Source: Pseudomonas violetae
GTDB taxonomy: Bacteria > Pseudomonadota > Gammaproteobacteria > Pseudomonadales > Pseudomonadaceae
Direction: 5' to 3'
Length of the DNA: 64,000 nucleotides
NCBI RefSeq assembly: GCF_023072615.1
Contig: NZ_JAKNRW010000017.1
Coordinates: 1 to 64,000 of the forward strand
The notes under the pieces are model-generated. The model was given only the letters and a program-made list of their open reading frames with translations, did no database searches and was not told the DNA's origin. Shown piece after piece: positions 42,148 to 52,900 of this stretch (position 1 is the first letter of the stretch; each line of letters starts with the position of its first letter). The translations under genes were made by a program, and so were the position numbers.

Positions 42148-42633
42148 ATGACCGACCCCCTGCTGACCATCCCCTGCACCACCATCACCGGCGAACAGAA
42201 AACCCTGGCCGACTACGCCGGCAAAGCCGTACTGGTCGTCAACACCGCCAGCAAATGCGGCTTCACCCCACAATACAAAGGACTCGAAGCGCTCTGGCAG
42301 ACCTACAAGGATCAGGGCCTGGTAGTCCTGGGTTTCCCCTGCAACCAATTCGGCAAACAGGAACCCGGTAACGAAGGAGCGATTTCCGAATTCTGCGAGC
42401 TGAATTTCGGCGTCAGCTTCCCGCTGTTCAAGAAAATCGAAGTCAACGGAGCCGGCGCCCATCCACTGTTCGTCCAGCTGAAAAAACTTGCCCCCGGGTT
42501 ATTGGGTTCCCAGGGCATTAAATGGAACTTCACCAAGTTTCTGATCGGCAAGGACGGACAACTGGTCAAGCGTTTCGCGCCGGCGACCAAACCGCAGGAC
42601 CTGAGCCGCGAGATCGAAGCCCTGCTCAAATGA
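42148..42633 (+). CDS. Glutathione/thioredoxin peroxidase family protein
   Basis: This 161-residue GPx-fold peroxidase has the peroxidatic cysteine in NTASKCGFTPQYKGLE, the FPCNQFGKQEPG motif with the second cysteine and glutamine, and WNFTKFLIGKDG. Bacterial members of this kind usually draw electrons from thioredoxin rather than glutathione. The stop overlaps the start of the OspR-like gene (ATGA), so peroxidase and regulator are cotranscribed. The start codon has a weak ribosome site. The large repeat lies just upstream. Confidence 0.93.
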   Translation: MTDPLLTIPCTTITGEQKTLADYAGKAVLVVNTASKCGFTPQYKGLEALWQTYKDQGLVVLGFPCNQFGKQEPGNEGAISEFCELNFGVSFPLFKKIEVNGAGAHPLFVQLKKLAPGLLGSQGIKWNFTKFLIGKDGQLVKRFAPATKPQDLSREIEALLK

Positions 42634-43088
42634 ATCCGCCGTTCGATTCCCTGCAGCTCGACAGCCAGCTCTGTTTCAAGCTGTACGCCGCGTCCCGGGG
42701 GGTGATCCGGGCCTACAAGCCGATGCTGGACCAACTCGGACTGACCTACCCGCAGTATCTGGCGATGCTGGTGCTGTGGGAGTGGCAGGAAAATGCCCCG
42801 GAGCAGCCTACGGTCAAGGCCTTGGGCGAACGCCTGGCGCTTGATTCCGGGACCCTGACGCCGTTACTCAAACGACTTGAACAGCTGCAACTGGTCCTGC
42901 GTCAGCGTTCATCCCGAGATGAACGCGAAGTGCACCTGAGCCTTTCGGCCGCAGGCCAGGTGTTGCGAGATCGGGTCGGTCCGCTCAAGGCGCGGCTCTT
43001 GTGCGACAGCGGCGTCGATCTGGATCGGCTGCATGATTTGCGTGATGGGCTCGATCATTTGCTGGTGCAGATCAAGGCGTTGTCGTAG
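42630..43088 (+). CDS. ospR: MarR-family peroxide-sensing regulator (OspR/OhrR-like)
   Basis: This 152-residue winged-helix protein has the sensing cysteine near the N-terminus in LDSQLCFKLYAASR (C15), as in OhrR/OspR. The wHTH is GERLALDSGTLTPLLKRLEQ and the wing RQRSSRDEREVHLSLS. In P. aeruginosa OspR represses the neighbouring peroxidase gene and is relieved by oxidation; ATGA coupling to gpx supports that here. The gene's 3' end overlaps the convergent sagS gene by 17 bp. Confidence 0.88.
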   Translation: MNPPFDSLQLDSQLCFKLYAASRGVIRAYKPMLDQLGLTYPQYLAMLVLWEWQENAPEQPTVKALGERLALDSGTLTPLLKRLEQLQLVLRQRSSRDEREVHLSLSAAGQVLRDRVGPLKARLLCDSGVDLDRLHDLRDGLDHLLVQIKALS

Positions 43089-45393
43089 CCGGCATCCATG
43101 ACTCCAGTAGTGCCGCCAGCTCGTCGCGACTGAAGGGTTTGGCCAGGTAATCACTCATGCCCGCGGCGCGGCAGCGTTCGCGCTCCTCGGACATGGCATT
43201 GGCGGTCAAGGCCACTATCGGCAATTGCGGCCAGCGCCCGCTGCGACGGATTTGTCGACTGGCCTCATAGCCGTCCATCACCGGCATGTTGCAGTCCATC
43301 AGCACCAGGTCGAACTCGTGTTGCTCCAGTTGATCCAGGGCCTCGGCGCCATGTGCGGCGACTACCACCTCGCACCCCAGCTTACCCAGCATGCCCTTGG
43401 CGACCAATTGATTGACCGGATTGTCCTCCACCAGCAGCACCCGGCCGCGGCGCTGAGGTGACAGCGTTTGCAGTCGAGCATCGTTTATCGTGTTGATTTC
43501 CGGTTGCAGCACCCGACGCAACGTCTGGAACAGTGCGTTACGCGCCAACGGCCGCGCCTGCTGTTGCAAAGGCGCGAGGGCGCTGGCTTGTTCGCTGGGC
43601 ATGAAGCTGCCGTAGGCGGTCACCAGCAGAATCGGCGCGGTGCAGGCGGCGCGCAGGACAAACAGGCATTCAGGACAATCGGTGATGACCACGTCGGGGT
43701 CCAGGCCGATCATCGAGTCATCGATCGAGCGCTGTTGATACTCTATCCCCCACACCGGCAACACAGTCTTGAGCAGCTCCGCCAAACCGCTGCTCGCGGC
43801 AGTGATGGCGATAACCTTGCCCTGCAATGCCGCAGGAGCCAGGGCGCGGGTGTGGCAGGGCAGCGGCAGGTCAGCACAGAACTGGCTGCCGAAACCCGCC
43901 TCCGAGCTGATGGACAGTCGTCCCTGCATGGCTTCGCACAGGTTGTAGGTCAAGGCCAGGCCCAGTCCGGTACCGCCGAATTGTCGGGTAATGCCAGCTC
44001 CCGCTTGGGTAAACGGCTGGAAAATCTTCACTTGGGCGTCCTCGGGAATACCGATTCCGGTGTCGCAGACTTCGATTCTGACGCCGTCCTTGAAGGTGGA
44101 CAGGCGCACGTCGACGCGGCCGAAACGTGTGAACTTGAGCGCGTTGGACAGCAGGTTGCTGACGATTTGCCTAACGCGGGTCGGATCACCCAGCACCAGC
44201 GCCGGAAACTGCGGATCGATCAGGCAGGTCAATTCGACACTGGGCGCGGCGTTCTGGGACAGCAGGTTGGCGGTGTCTTCGACCAGCGCACCGAGGTCGA
44301 ATGGAATGTGCTCAAGCTCAAGCTGGCCAGCGTCGAATTTCGACAGGTCAAGAATGTCGTTGAGCAACTCCACCAGCACCTTGCCTGAGTCATGGGCGAT
44401 GGCCAGTTGTTGCTGCTGTTCAGCATTGAGCGGACCGTCCAGGGACAATGCGATCATCCCCAGCAGGCCGTTGAGCGGGGTGCGGATTTCGTGGCTCATG
44501 TTGGCGAGAAACACCGAGCGCGCTTCCGCCATGTCCAGGGCGGTGCTGCGGGCGATTTCCAGCTCCTGGTTGGACTGGCTGAGCCGGCTGTTGATCGCCT
44601 TGAGCTCCGCGGTCCGGGCGGAGACGATATTCTCCAATTGCGCCAGATAGTCGGTCAGGCGGTTTTCGGCATTGCGCCGTTGCTGGATTTCCGTGGCGAT
44701 GTTCTCGAATTGCTGGTTGGCAACCTTGACCAGCACGCCGATTTCATCGTTCTGATGCCCCGCCGGGTATTCCAGCCAGGTCGGTTCGACGCTGCGTGGA
44801 TCGCGGCCGCTCAGTTCGCGGATAACGCGTACCAGGGGTTTAGTCAGCATCACGTAGAACAGCGCGAGCAGGATGCCGCTCAGCAACAGGCTACGGGCGA
44901 AGCCATTGAACAACGTCACTTCAGCTCGGCGCAGAAATCGGCTGCCGAACGCGTAGGTATCGACGTCCAGGCGTAGGGTGCCGAGAGACTCAGCTGGCAA
45001 GTGGTCCAGGTACAGGCGGTCTTCAAACTGACGGTGGGCGCCAAACAGGAAGTCGCTGATCATCCGGTAACTGCTTTGCTGCTCAGGTCGCTTGACGTTC
45101 GCCAGTACCGTGCTGTTGTTGTCGATCAATTGCGCGCCGATAATGGCCGGCGAACGCAACAGCCCCAGGGTCAACTCCTGGGCGAGTTCTGCGTCGATGT
45201 TATAGGCGATGCGCGAAGCCGGGTTGTGGCTGATTTCCAGCAAAGACTGGATTTCCCGGTTGATGGAGGCATCTTCGCTGGCATAATCGATGCCTATTTG
45301 CAGCAGGCTGAGCAGCGTGCCGAGAATAAAACCTACGAGCACGGTCAACCTGGCTTGTTTGTAAGACAGCCGGTTGGTGAATTTGATATCCAT
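43072..45393 (-). CDS. sagS: Hybrid sensor histidine kinase, SagS-like
   Basis: This 773-residue protein has a membrane segment at about 14-34 and a periplasmic domain (40-160). A second segment (about 163-184), a HAMP-like linker and a coiled coil (235-290) follow. The HisKA domain has H301 in ANMSHEIRTPLNG, and the HATPase has DTGIGIP and GGTGLGLAL. A degenerate receiver-like stretch and a C-terminal receiver with D700 (LMDCNMPVMDGYE) complete it. SagS in P. aeruginosa governs the switch to biofilm growth and drug tolerance, and PA2824 has the same neighbours (from memory). The ATG at 45393 has a weak ribosome site; frames open to 45528 are less likely. Confidence 0.85.
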   Translation of the reverse strand: MDIKFTNRLSYKQARLTVLVGFILGTLLSLLQIGIDYASEDASINREIQSLLEISHNPASRIAYNIDAELAQELTLGLLRSPAIIGAQLIDNNSTVLANVKRPEQQSSYRMISDFLFGAHRQFEDRLYLDHLPAESLGTLRLDVDTYAFGSRFLRRAEVTLFNGFARSLLLSGILLALFYVMLTKPLVRVIRELSGRDPRSVEPTWLEYPAGHQNDEIGVLVKVANQQFENIATEIQQRRNAENRLTDYLAQLENIVSARTAELKAINSRLSQSNQELEIARSTALDMAEARSVFLANMSHEIRTPLNGLLGMIALSLDGPLNAEQQQQLAIAHDSGKVLVELLNDILDLSKFDAGQLELEHIPFDLGALVEDTANLLSQNAAPSVELTCLIDPQFPALVLGDPTRVRQIVSNLLSNALKFTRFGRVDVRLSTFKDGVRIEVCDTGIGIPEDAQVKIFQPFTQAGAGITRQFGGTGLGLALTYNLCEAMQGRLSISSEAGFGSQFCADLPLPCHTRALAPAALQGKVIAITAASSGLAELLKTVLPVWGIEYQQRSIDDSMIGLDPDVVITDCPECLFVLRAACTAPILLVTAYGSFMPSEQASALAPLQQQARPLARNALFQTLRRVLQPEINTINDARLQTLSPQRRGRVLLVEDNPVNQLVAKGMLGKLGCEVVVAAHGAEALDQLEQHEFDLVLMDCNMPVMDGYEASRQIRRSGRWPQLPIVALTANAMSEERERCRAAGMSDYLAKPFSRDELAALLESWMPATTTP

Positions 45394-45559
45394 AGGGTAT
45401 TGAACCACTTCCGTTTCCCTTCGCTGCTCAAGCATAGCCGATGATGCATGGATACCGCTGTTGTCGCGAGCCCTGAAACATGGGTTTAACCAGGCACCCG
45501 GTCGCCGTGGATTGTCGCTGCAGCGCAATCATTAGTGTGAACGTGCCCGAGGAGAAGAC

Positions 45560-46450
45560 GTGGATTCCCGATTGAATGCTTTTCTAGAGCGCGCCGATGC
45601 CGTTCTGGCCCGTATCGAACCGCTGCTGCCCGCGCCTCGGCAGGCCATCGACTGGACCACATGCCTGGCTGCGCGCTGGCAGCGCGAGGGGCGAAGCGGA
45701 TTTTTGCTGCCCTTGGAGGTCAGCCTCGACACGCGCCTGACCGACCTGATCGGCGTCGACCGGCAGTTGGAACAGTTGGGCCGCAACACCCGACAATTCC
45801 TGGATGGCATGCCCGCCAATCACGTGCTGCTGTGGGGTTCCCGGGGGACAGGTAAGTCCTCGCTGGTCCGGGCGCTGCTGGCCGAGCATGCCCAGGCAGG
45901 CTTACGGCTGATCGAGATCGAGCGCGATCACCTGGCGGACTTGCCTCGCGTGGTAGAACAGATCGCCAGGTTGCCCCAGCGGTTTGTGCTGTTTTGCGAC
46001 GACCTGTCGTTCGAGTCGGGCGAGGGCGATTACCGGGTGCTCAAGAGCGTACTCGACGGCTCCCTCGAACAGGCCCCGGACAACGTATTGCTTTACGCCA
46101 CTTCCAATCGCCGGCACCTGGTGCCGGAAAAGGAAAGTGATAACGAAAACTGGAAACGCGTCGACGGCGAACTGCACCCCAGCGAAGCCGTGGAAGACAA
46201 GATCGCGTTGTCGGACCGCTTCGGCTTGTGGTTGTCGTTTTATCCGTTCACTCAGGAACACTTCCTGAACGTGGTCGAACACTGGGTCGGGCAACTGGCT
46301 GACAAGGCAGGCCTCAAATGGCAGCGTGACGAAGAGTTGGATATCCTCGCCGTGCGCTGGGCCACCGGGCGCGGCAATCGCAATGGCCGTTGCGCCTATC
46401 AATTTGCCCGTTATTGGGTCGGGTTAAAGCTGTTGGAGCATAAGGCATGA
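45560..46450 (+). CDS. DUF815 AAA+ ATPase
   Basis: This 296-residue P-loop ATPase has Walker A LWGSRGTGKSSLVR, Walker B FVLFCDDLSFE, a sensor-1-like LLYATSNRRHLVPE, and a C-terminal lid (ATGRGNRNGRCAYQFARYWV). DUF815 proteins are widespread AAA+ proteins of unknown role. The GTG at 45560 has GGAG 5 nt upstream. It overlaps the next gene (ATGA) and diverges from sagS. Confidence 0.88.
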   Translation: MDSRLNAFLERADAVLARIEPLLPAPRQAIDWTTCLAARWQREGRSGFLLPLEVSLDTRLTDLIGVDRQLEQLGRNTRQFLDGMPANHVLLWGSRGTGKSSLVRALLAEHAQAGLRLIEIERDHLADLPRVVEQIARLPQRFVLFCDDLSFESGEGDYRVLKSVLDGSLEQAPDNVLLYATSNRRHLVPEKESDNENWKRVDGELHPSEAVEDKIALSDRFGLWLSFYPFTQEHFLNVVEHWVGQLADKAGLKWQRDEELDILAVRWATGRGNRNGRCAYQFARYWVGLKLLEHKA

Positions 46451-46929
46451 TCGATTTACAACAGAGCGGCCAAGGCCTCGAAGGCTACGGCATGTTGCAG
46501 GCGCAGTTGGAGTCACTGCTGGCGCACGAGCGGGATTTCATTGCCAACGCAGCGCAGTTTTCCGCGTTCCTGTTCAACCAGCTCGATGATTTGAACTGGG
46601 CCGGCTTCTATCTCAACCGTAACGAAGAGTTGGTGTTGGGACCGTTCCAGGGGCAGATCGCCTGCGTACGGATCCCTTTCGGGCGGGGTGTCTGCGGGGC
46701 TGCTGCGGCGACCTTGCAGACGCAGCGGGTCGAGGATGTTCATGCGTTTGCCGGGCACATTGCCTGCGACAGTGCCTCCAATAGCGAGTTGGTGGTGCCC
46801 TTGGTCAAGGAAGGCCGGCTGATCGGCGTGCTCGATCTCGACAGTCCGAAGTTGGCGCGTTTTACCGCCCTGGACCAAGCGGGCATTGAGCAGTTGGCAG
46901 CGATCTTCCTGCATCTGACCGATTGCTGA
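46447..46929 (+). CDS. msrC: Free methionine (R)-sulfoxide reductase (GAF domain)
   Basis: This 160-residue single GAF domain has the three conserved cysteines of fRMsr: QIACVRIPFGRGVCGAAAAT and FAGHIACDSASNSELVVPL. It also has NWAGFYL and LIGVLDLDSP. It reduces free rather than protein-bound methionine sulfoxide, complementing MsrB 6 kb away. It is translationally coupled to the DUF815 gene. Confidence 0.9.
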   Translation: MIDLQQSGQGLEGYGMLQAQLESLLAHERDFIANAAQFSAFLFNQLDDLNWAGFYLNRNEELVLGPFQGQIACVRIPFGRGVCGAAAATLQTQRVEDVHAFAGHIACDSASNSELVVPLVKEGRLIGVLDLDSPKLARFTALDQAGIEQLAAIFLHLTDC

Positions 46930-49878
46930 TCACCCCTGCAAGCCTGCCTTGACCAGCAGGCTTGCAGTGTCCACCGCATCAATCTGCTGTGGATCGAGGA
47001 ACTGCTCGGCGTATTGTCGGTAGATTCCAGCGTCGATGAACAGCTCGAACAACTCGGGATCGATGTGCGCGTCCCGGCACATCGTCGCCATGATGCCCAA
47101 AGCCTCGCTCAAAGACTTGGCCTTCTTGTAGGGGCGGTCGGCGGCGGTCAGCGCTTCAAAGATGTCGGCAATCGCCATCATCCGCGCCGGCAGGCTCATG
47201 TCTTCTCGCTTCAACTGCTTGGGGTAGCCGGTGCCGTCCATTTTTTCGTGATGGCCGCCAGCGATCTCCGCAACGTTGTTGAGGTGACCGGGAAAGGGCA
47301 GGTGGCTGAGCATCAGGATCGTCTGCACCATGTGGTGATTGATGATGTAGCGCTCCTCACGTGTCAGCGTGCCACGGGCAATGCTCAGGTTGTACAGCTC
47401 GCCCCGATTGTACTTGTAGCGAGGAACATCGAGCTTGAAGCCCCAGGGATTTTCCGCAGGAATCAGTTCACTCTCCGCTCGCTCGAACAGATGCTCGGGT
47501 TTATCCGCCAGCAATGGTTCACTGACCGGCAGGGTCGGCGCCGGGGTGCGCACCTGACGGCGGTTCTCTTCCCAGGAAACCCCCAGGCGATCGTCCAGGG
47601 TACGAGTCCAGGTGCGTTGCGCCAGGCTGCGCAGGCGATGCAGATCATCTTCAGCCATGGCCTCGCTGCCCAGGTTGCAGTGGGCGACGAACGCGAAATC
47701 ATCATCCAGCGCTGCCAGGCTGGCATCGCGCAGGTCAGCCATTTGTTGCTCGTCTGAGCCCAGAGCCACGGCTTGCCAGTAGTCGATCCAGGCGTCGCGC
47801 TTGAGCACTTCGAAACGGGTGCGGATTTCGTGGATACGGTCGTTCAGGGTTTCCAGTTTCGTGGCTTTATCGACCACGTATTCGGGGGTCGTGACCTTGC
47901 CGCAATCATGCAGCCAGGCAGCGATGTGCAGGGCTTCCCATTCGTCTTCGGTCGGCTGGTAGCCCCGAAACGCCGGCACCTGGCTGGCGGCAGCGGCTTG
48001 CGCAAGCATCAGGGTCAATGCCGGAACCCGCTGGCAGTGACCGCCGGTATAGGGGCTTTTCGCATCGATCGCACCGGCCAGCAGTTGAATGAACGAATCC
48101 AGCAACTGTTTCTGTTTGGTTTGCAGGCGCTGGCTTTCGATGCTCACCGCCGCCGCTCCAGAAACCGCCTGGAGAAAGGCGATGCGATCCGGGCGCAGTT
48201 TTTCCAGGTCGCTCAGGTGGCCACTGTCGGTCAGCAACAGCACCAGCAGGCCCACCGTCTCGTTATGCCGGTTGTGCAGGCGAATGCCGATCAGGTGAAC
48301 CCGCGGACACTCCATCGCCAGCAGCACTTTGCGCAAATCCTCGGCCTCGTCGAACCCCAGGTTGGTCACGTTGGTGTCGACGTCGGCCAGTTGCCGCAGC
48401 CATTCGGGACTCTCCGGGGACTGCAACTCGTGCCCCTGAATGTCGAACGCGGGCACATCCCGAGACGCGCCGTCGATCACCAGGCCCAGGGGAACGTAGC
48501 GCTCGGCGTCATTTTCCCGAAGGTAGATCAGGCCGGCCTGGGCTTGACCGATCTTCACCGTTTCAAATAAGACCCGCTCCAGCAGCGGCCCAAAACGGGT
48601 CTCGGCGCTGAGGCTGTCAGTGATCTGAAAAAAACTCGCCAGGGTTTCTTTCATGCGCGCCATAGACACCCCCAGTTGGTCGACCTCGAGTACCGGTGAA
48701 CGCTTGGTGGCGGGAAAGTTAAAGTCGAAACTGCGGATGGCGTCAGCTTCATGCACAAGCGCGCGCAGGGGTTTGACCAGGATTCGGGAGGTCAGCCACC
48801 CCAGAGGCAGGCACAACAGCAGCGTGGCCAATGTCACCAATGCACCTTGCCAACGCAGGCGATACGCATCGACGAGCAGTTCGTCCTCGGGCACCAGCAA
48901 GGCAAGGTGCAATCCCTGGGGCCCGCCTTCCTGCATACTGCTTTGGGCAACGATCCATCGACGCCCACCTGCCTCCAGCCGATTGCCCGTCGCTTGATTG
49001 TTCAGCAGGGCGCCGAGGGCAGGGCTCAAATCGGCCGCCTTGATCAGACGTGCGGTCTGGTCGTCAACGATGAGCCTGCTGCTGTCGGGATAGGCGATGG
49101 CATTGCCCTGGGCGTCGAACAGTACGATTTGGGTCGCTGGGGTCACGACGTGTTTGGCCAGGGTGGCGGAGAGTTCGGCCAATGTGAGGTCGGCGCCTAT
49201 GACCGCGTGCTCGCCACTGCGCCGGGCCAGGGTGGTACCCACGTTGTGGGTGGAGAAGAAAACGTAAGGCTGCGTGGTTATCTGTTCCTGCCCGGTGCGC
49301 GCGCTGGAAAACCAGGCTCGAGCCCGCGGGTCGTAGACCTCGTCGGGATGGTCCAGGCGGCCGATGAGCATCAGGTCTCGGTCAAAAAACAGTGACTGGG
49401 ACCTCACTTGGGTATCGCTACCGTCGCGTTCAATGCTCCAGACCTGAAATGCGGCGGCGTCCGGCGCCTTGGTGCGCGCTTTCAAGTCGGCTGTGCGCAA
49501 GGGCCGGACCATGAAAAAATCACCGTTGCCATAGCCCAGATACAGCGAAGCCAGGTCTGGATTGTCGGTAAGCGATTGGCTGAAAGGCTTGAGCAATGCC
49601 AGTCGCTGCTCAAGGTCTGGCGCCTGGGTGGCCGGGTTATCCGCCAGCAGGCTCAACATATGACGAATGGGTTGGTAGGTTGTGTGCAGGTCCAGCCGGA
49701 CGTCCTGCTCGATCCTGTCGAAGAGCTTTTCGCTGCTCGACAATATGATCTGGGTGGTCTGGCGATAGTTGAAGATTCCCAGTACTACGCCTGTCAGCAA
49801 CAACAGCAAGGTGAACATCACGCTGATATGGATATGCAACGGAAATCGCCGTGGGTCCGGGCGCAGTAGGTTGGACAT
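46930..49878 (-). CDS. Membrane sensor HD-GYP c-di-GMP phosphodiesterase
   Basis: This 982-residue protein has a membrane segment (about 14-36), a large periplasmic dCache-like sensor (40-330), a second segment (about 340-362), a HAMP region and a GAF-like domain (about 430-590). The C-terminal HD-GYP domain has HDCGK, the later INHHMVQT, and HHEKMDGTGYP. About 170 residues separate HDCGK from that HHM motif, far more than usual, and include a proline-rich stretch (RTPAPTLPVSEP). ATG 49878 follows GGAGAG; an ATG at 49893 is possible. Its stop codon touches the stop of the convergent msrC gene. Confidence 0.88.
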   Translation of the reverse strand: MSNLLRPDPRRFPLHIHISVMFTLLLLLTGVVLGIFNYRQTTQIILSSSEKLFDRIEQDVRLDLHTTYQPIRHMLSLLADNPATQAPDLEQRLALLKPFSQSLTDNPDLASLYLGYGNGDFFMVRPLRTADLKARTKAPDAAAFQVWSIERDGSDTQVRSQSLFFDRDLMLIGRLDHPDEVYDPRARAWFSSARTGQEQITTQPYVFFSTHNVGTTLARRSGEHAVIGADLTLAELSATLAKHVVTPATQIVLFDAQGNAIAYPDSSRLIVDDQTARLIKAADLSPALGALLNNQATGNRLEAGGRRWIVAQSSMQEGGPQGLHLALLVPEDELLVDAYRLRWQGALVTLATLLLCLPLGWLTSRILVKPLRALVHEADAIRSFDFNFPATKRSPVLEVDQLGVSMARMKETLASFFQITDSLSAETRFGPLLERVLFETVKIGQAQAGLIYLRENDAERYVPLGLVIDGASRDVPAFDIQGHELQSPESPEWLRQLADVDTNVTNLGFDEAEDLRKVLLAMECPRVHLIGIRLHNRHNETVGLLVLLLTDSGHLSDLEKLRPDRIAFLQAVSGAAAVSIESQRLQTKQKQLLDSFIQLLAGAIDAKSPYTGGHCQRVPALTLMLAQAAAASQVPAFRGYQPTEDEWEALHIAAWLHDCGKVTTPEYVVDKATKLETLNDRIHEIRTRFEVLKRDAWIDYWQAVALGSDEQQMADLRDASLAALDDDFAFVAHCNLGSEAMAEDDLHRLRSLAQRTWTRTLDDRLGVSWEENRRQVRTPAPTLPVSEPLLADKPEHLFERAESELIPAENPWGFKLDVPRYKYNRGELYNLSIARGTLTREERYIINHHMVQTILMLSHLPFPGHLNNVAEIAGGHHEKMDGTGYPKQLKREDMSLPARMMAIADIFEALTAADRPYKKAKSLSEALGIMATMCRDAHIDPELFELFIDAGIYRQYAEQFLDPQQIDAVDTASLLVKAGLQG

Positions 49879-49927
49879 TGCAGTGCTCTCCATGGGGTTT
49901 AACTCACTGCTCAGCGCCCAAGCATAG

Positions 49928-52900
49928 TTAAGGCTCCACCATCGTGCTGCGCTCGTGCTCGTATATTTGCTGCTCAAGAGCCAGTTCAAGTTGCAGCATG
50001 GCGCGCTCCATTGCCAGGATGCAGTCGGATACTGCGTCCGGATCGAATGCACCCTGGCAGGCAGTTTCAAGTGATTCGCAACTGTCGATGAGGCGCGAGG
50101 CCTGGATAATCCGCGCTGCACCCTTGATTTTGTGGGCAATGTCCAAAAAAGCCTGTGGGTTAGCGGTGCTGGGCACTGCCAGTAACTCCCGGCGGTCCAG
50201 ACGATTGCTTTTAAGCAGCTCTTTGAGCAATCGCAGGTCGAGCGCCGGATTTCCACCTGTCAGTTGCTGCAGCCCCTCAAGACTGAATGCCGGACACTGC
50301 GCCTTGGGGCTGAGGTTTTCGATCCAGTGGCTCAAGGCTGTCAGGGTGAGCGGCTTGAACAGGCAGTCATCCATGCCGGCTTCTTTGCAGCGGGCGATTT
50401 CTTCCGGCTGGGCATTGGCAGTGAAACCCAGGATGACCATGGGCGGGCGCTGCTGGCGTTGCTCCTCGCAGCGAATGGTGCGAACCAGTTCATACCCGCT
50501 CATGACAGGCATGTTGCAGTCGGCAATCAGCAGATCGAACGCCTCGGTCTTCCACAGGCTGAGCGCCGCTGCGCCATCCTCTGCAACCTGGGACGCATGC
50601 CCGAGAAATTCCAGCTGCTGGCACATGAGCAGGCGATTGGCCGGGTGGTCATCGACCACCAGGACTTTCAAGGCGGTCCTGGTGGTGTGGGGCGCCTGTT
50701 CAATGGTCAATGCAGCCTGTTGCTGTTTCTGTGGCAGTGCTGGCAGGTGCAGGGAAACCCGTACTTGAGTGCCAGCTCCAGGGCGACTGCTCAATTGCAG
50801 GCTGCCGCCCATCATCTTGCACAGGCTGCGACTGATCATAAGCCCCAGGCCTGCTCCGCCACGGCCTGCTTTGGCACAATTGTCTGCCTGGGCGAAAGGG
50901 GCGAAAAGCCGTTGCTGATCCTCCTCACTGATACCAATGCCGCTGTCCTCCACCTTCAGATGCATCCGCACCTCGTCGGGCCCGGTGGCTCTCAAGTCAA
51001 CGATGATCCTGACGTGGCCTTGAGACGTGAACTTGATGGCGTTACTGATCAGATTGGACAGCACCTGCTTGAACCGCATAGGGTCCAGCAGCACATCGAT
51101 GTTTGGGGTGGCAGAGTGAAACTCCAGCAGAAGCTCGAGTTTTTTCTGCCGCGCGAGGCCCTCGAAGATGTTCACCACTGACGCTACCACTTTACGAAGG
51201 TTGACCCGTTCCGGGTTCAATTCCAGACGCCCGGATTCGATCCGCGCAATGTCGAGAATGTCACCAATCAGCTCCAGCAGGTCCTTGGCCGAGTTGTAGG
51301 CCACGTCGATGGCGGACCGATCCGGGTGATCCTGCTCGATCCGCTTGAGCGTCAATTCCAGCATGCCGATCACGGCGTTCATCGGGGTGCGGATTTCATG
51401 GCTCATGGTCGCCAGAAAGGTACTTTTGGCTCGGTTGGCCTCATCGGCGCGCTCTTTGGCAAGCCGCAGGTCTTCGAACAATTGGCGTCGATCACTGATG
51501 TCGATCCAACCGCCGATGATGCCCTGGACCTTGCCGCGCGAATCACGATAGGGCAGTACCCAGTGATAAATGGTTAGCCGGCGTCCACCGATGTGCAGTG
51601 CGCGGTCGACGACCAGCGGGATGCCTTCGGCAACTACGCGCAGATAGTCGGCCTGATATTGCCGGGCCTCGAATGCGTTGCTCATGTTGCCCTGCATCAC
51701 GCTCTTGCCGATGACGTCTTCGCGTTTGGCGTTGAATGCTTCGAGATAGCTGTCGTTACAGCTTTGCAGCAACCCCTGGCGGTCGCGGACATAGATGGGA
51801 TGAGGCGTGCCGTTGACCAGCGATCGCATGAATTCGTATTGATCACTCAGCGCCCGCTCGGCGGCCTGGCGCTGCTTGATCTGCCGACGCATGTACGCGT
51901 TCCAGGCGACTGAAATCAGCAGCAGGACGCCGGCACTGATGACGATCTGGTAAAAGATCCGGTGGTAATTTTGCCAAGAGTCATGCGCGGATGCCGAGTA
52001 GCCGCGCCAGCGACTGTTGATAACCCCCAGTTCGTCCGGGGCAATGCTCAGCAGTGCCTTGTCCAGAATCGAGTTCAGCTCCTTGGAGTCGCGCCCGGTA
52101 GCGAGGGAAAATGCAGCTTGCTGAGTGCCGATAGTGGTGCTGATCTGCAGATCGTGTTCGAAAATCCGCGCGGATATGAAATAGTTGGCAATTACCAGTG
52201 AGTTGACTGCAGCGTCTGCTCGACCGTTGGACAACATTTCCACGGCGCTGAAGGTGTCGGGAGTCTCGATCAGTTTGATTTCCGGGAATTCTCGCCGCAG
52301 ATAATCCACCATCGGATTACCCTGGGCGATGGTCAGGCGCCTTCCCCGCATCTGTTCGAGATTGTTCGGGCTATCCGCGAGTTTTCGCGTAAGCAGGACA
52401 AACGAGTTCTGCAGGTAGGGGCGCGTGAAACTCAGTGTGGCTTCACGTTGGGTGCTGGGCAGCAGGGCCGTGATCATGTCAGCCTGCTTATCAGCGACGC
52501 GCTTGATCATCTCGCTATCGTTGCGGCTGCGCTGGATATCGAAACGCAAGCCGGTGCGCAGTCTGATCAACTCCAGCAGATCGGCAGTGACTCCGCGAAA
52601 GTTGCCATCGTGATCGAAAAACGTCAGCGGTGCATAAGCTTCGTTCACGACTACGCGCACCACCGGGTGGGCTGCCATCCAGCGCTTTTCGCGATCGGTG
52701 AACTGCAGGTTTTGATCGCTCAGAAGTATGTCACTGCCGGCACTCCAGCGCTTGCCGATATTGTCTCGTTCACTGGTCGGCAGGGCGTCCAGCATCGAGT
52801 TGATGATGCTGAGCAGTTGCTGATTGTCTTTATGCACCGCAAAACTGAAACCGTGCGCTTCGTGCTTGCCGAAGCTCGCCATGCGGATGTTGTTCAGATA

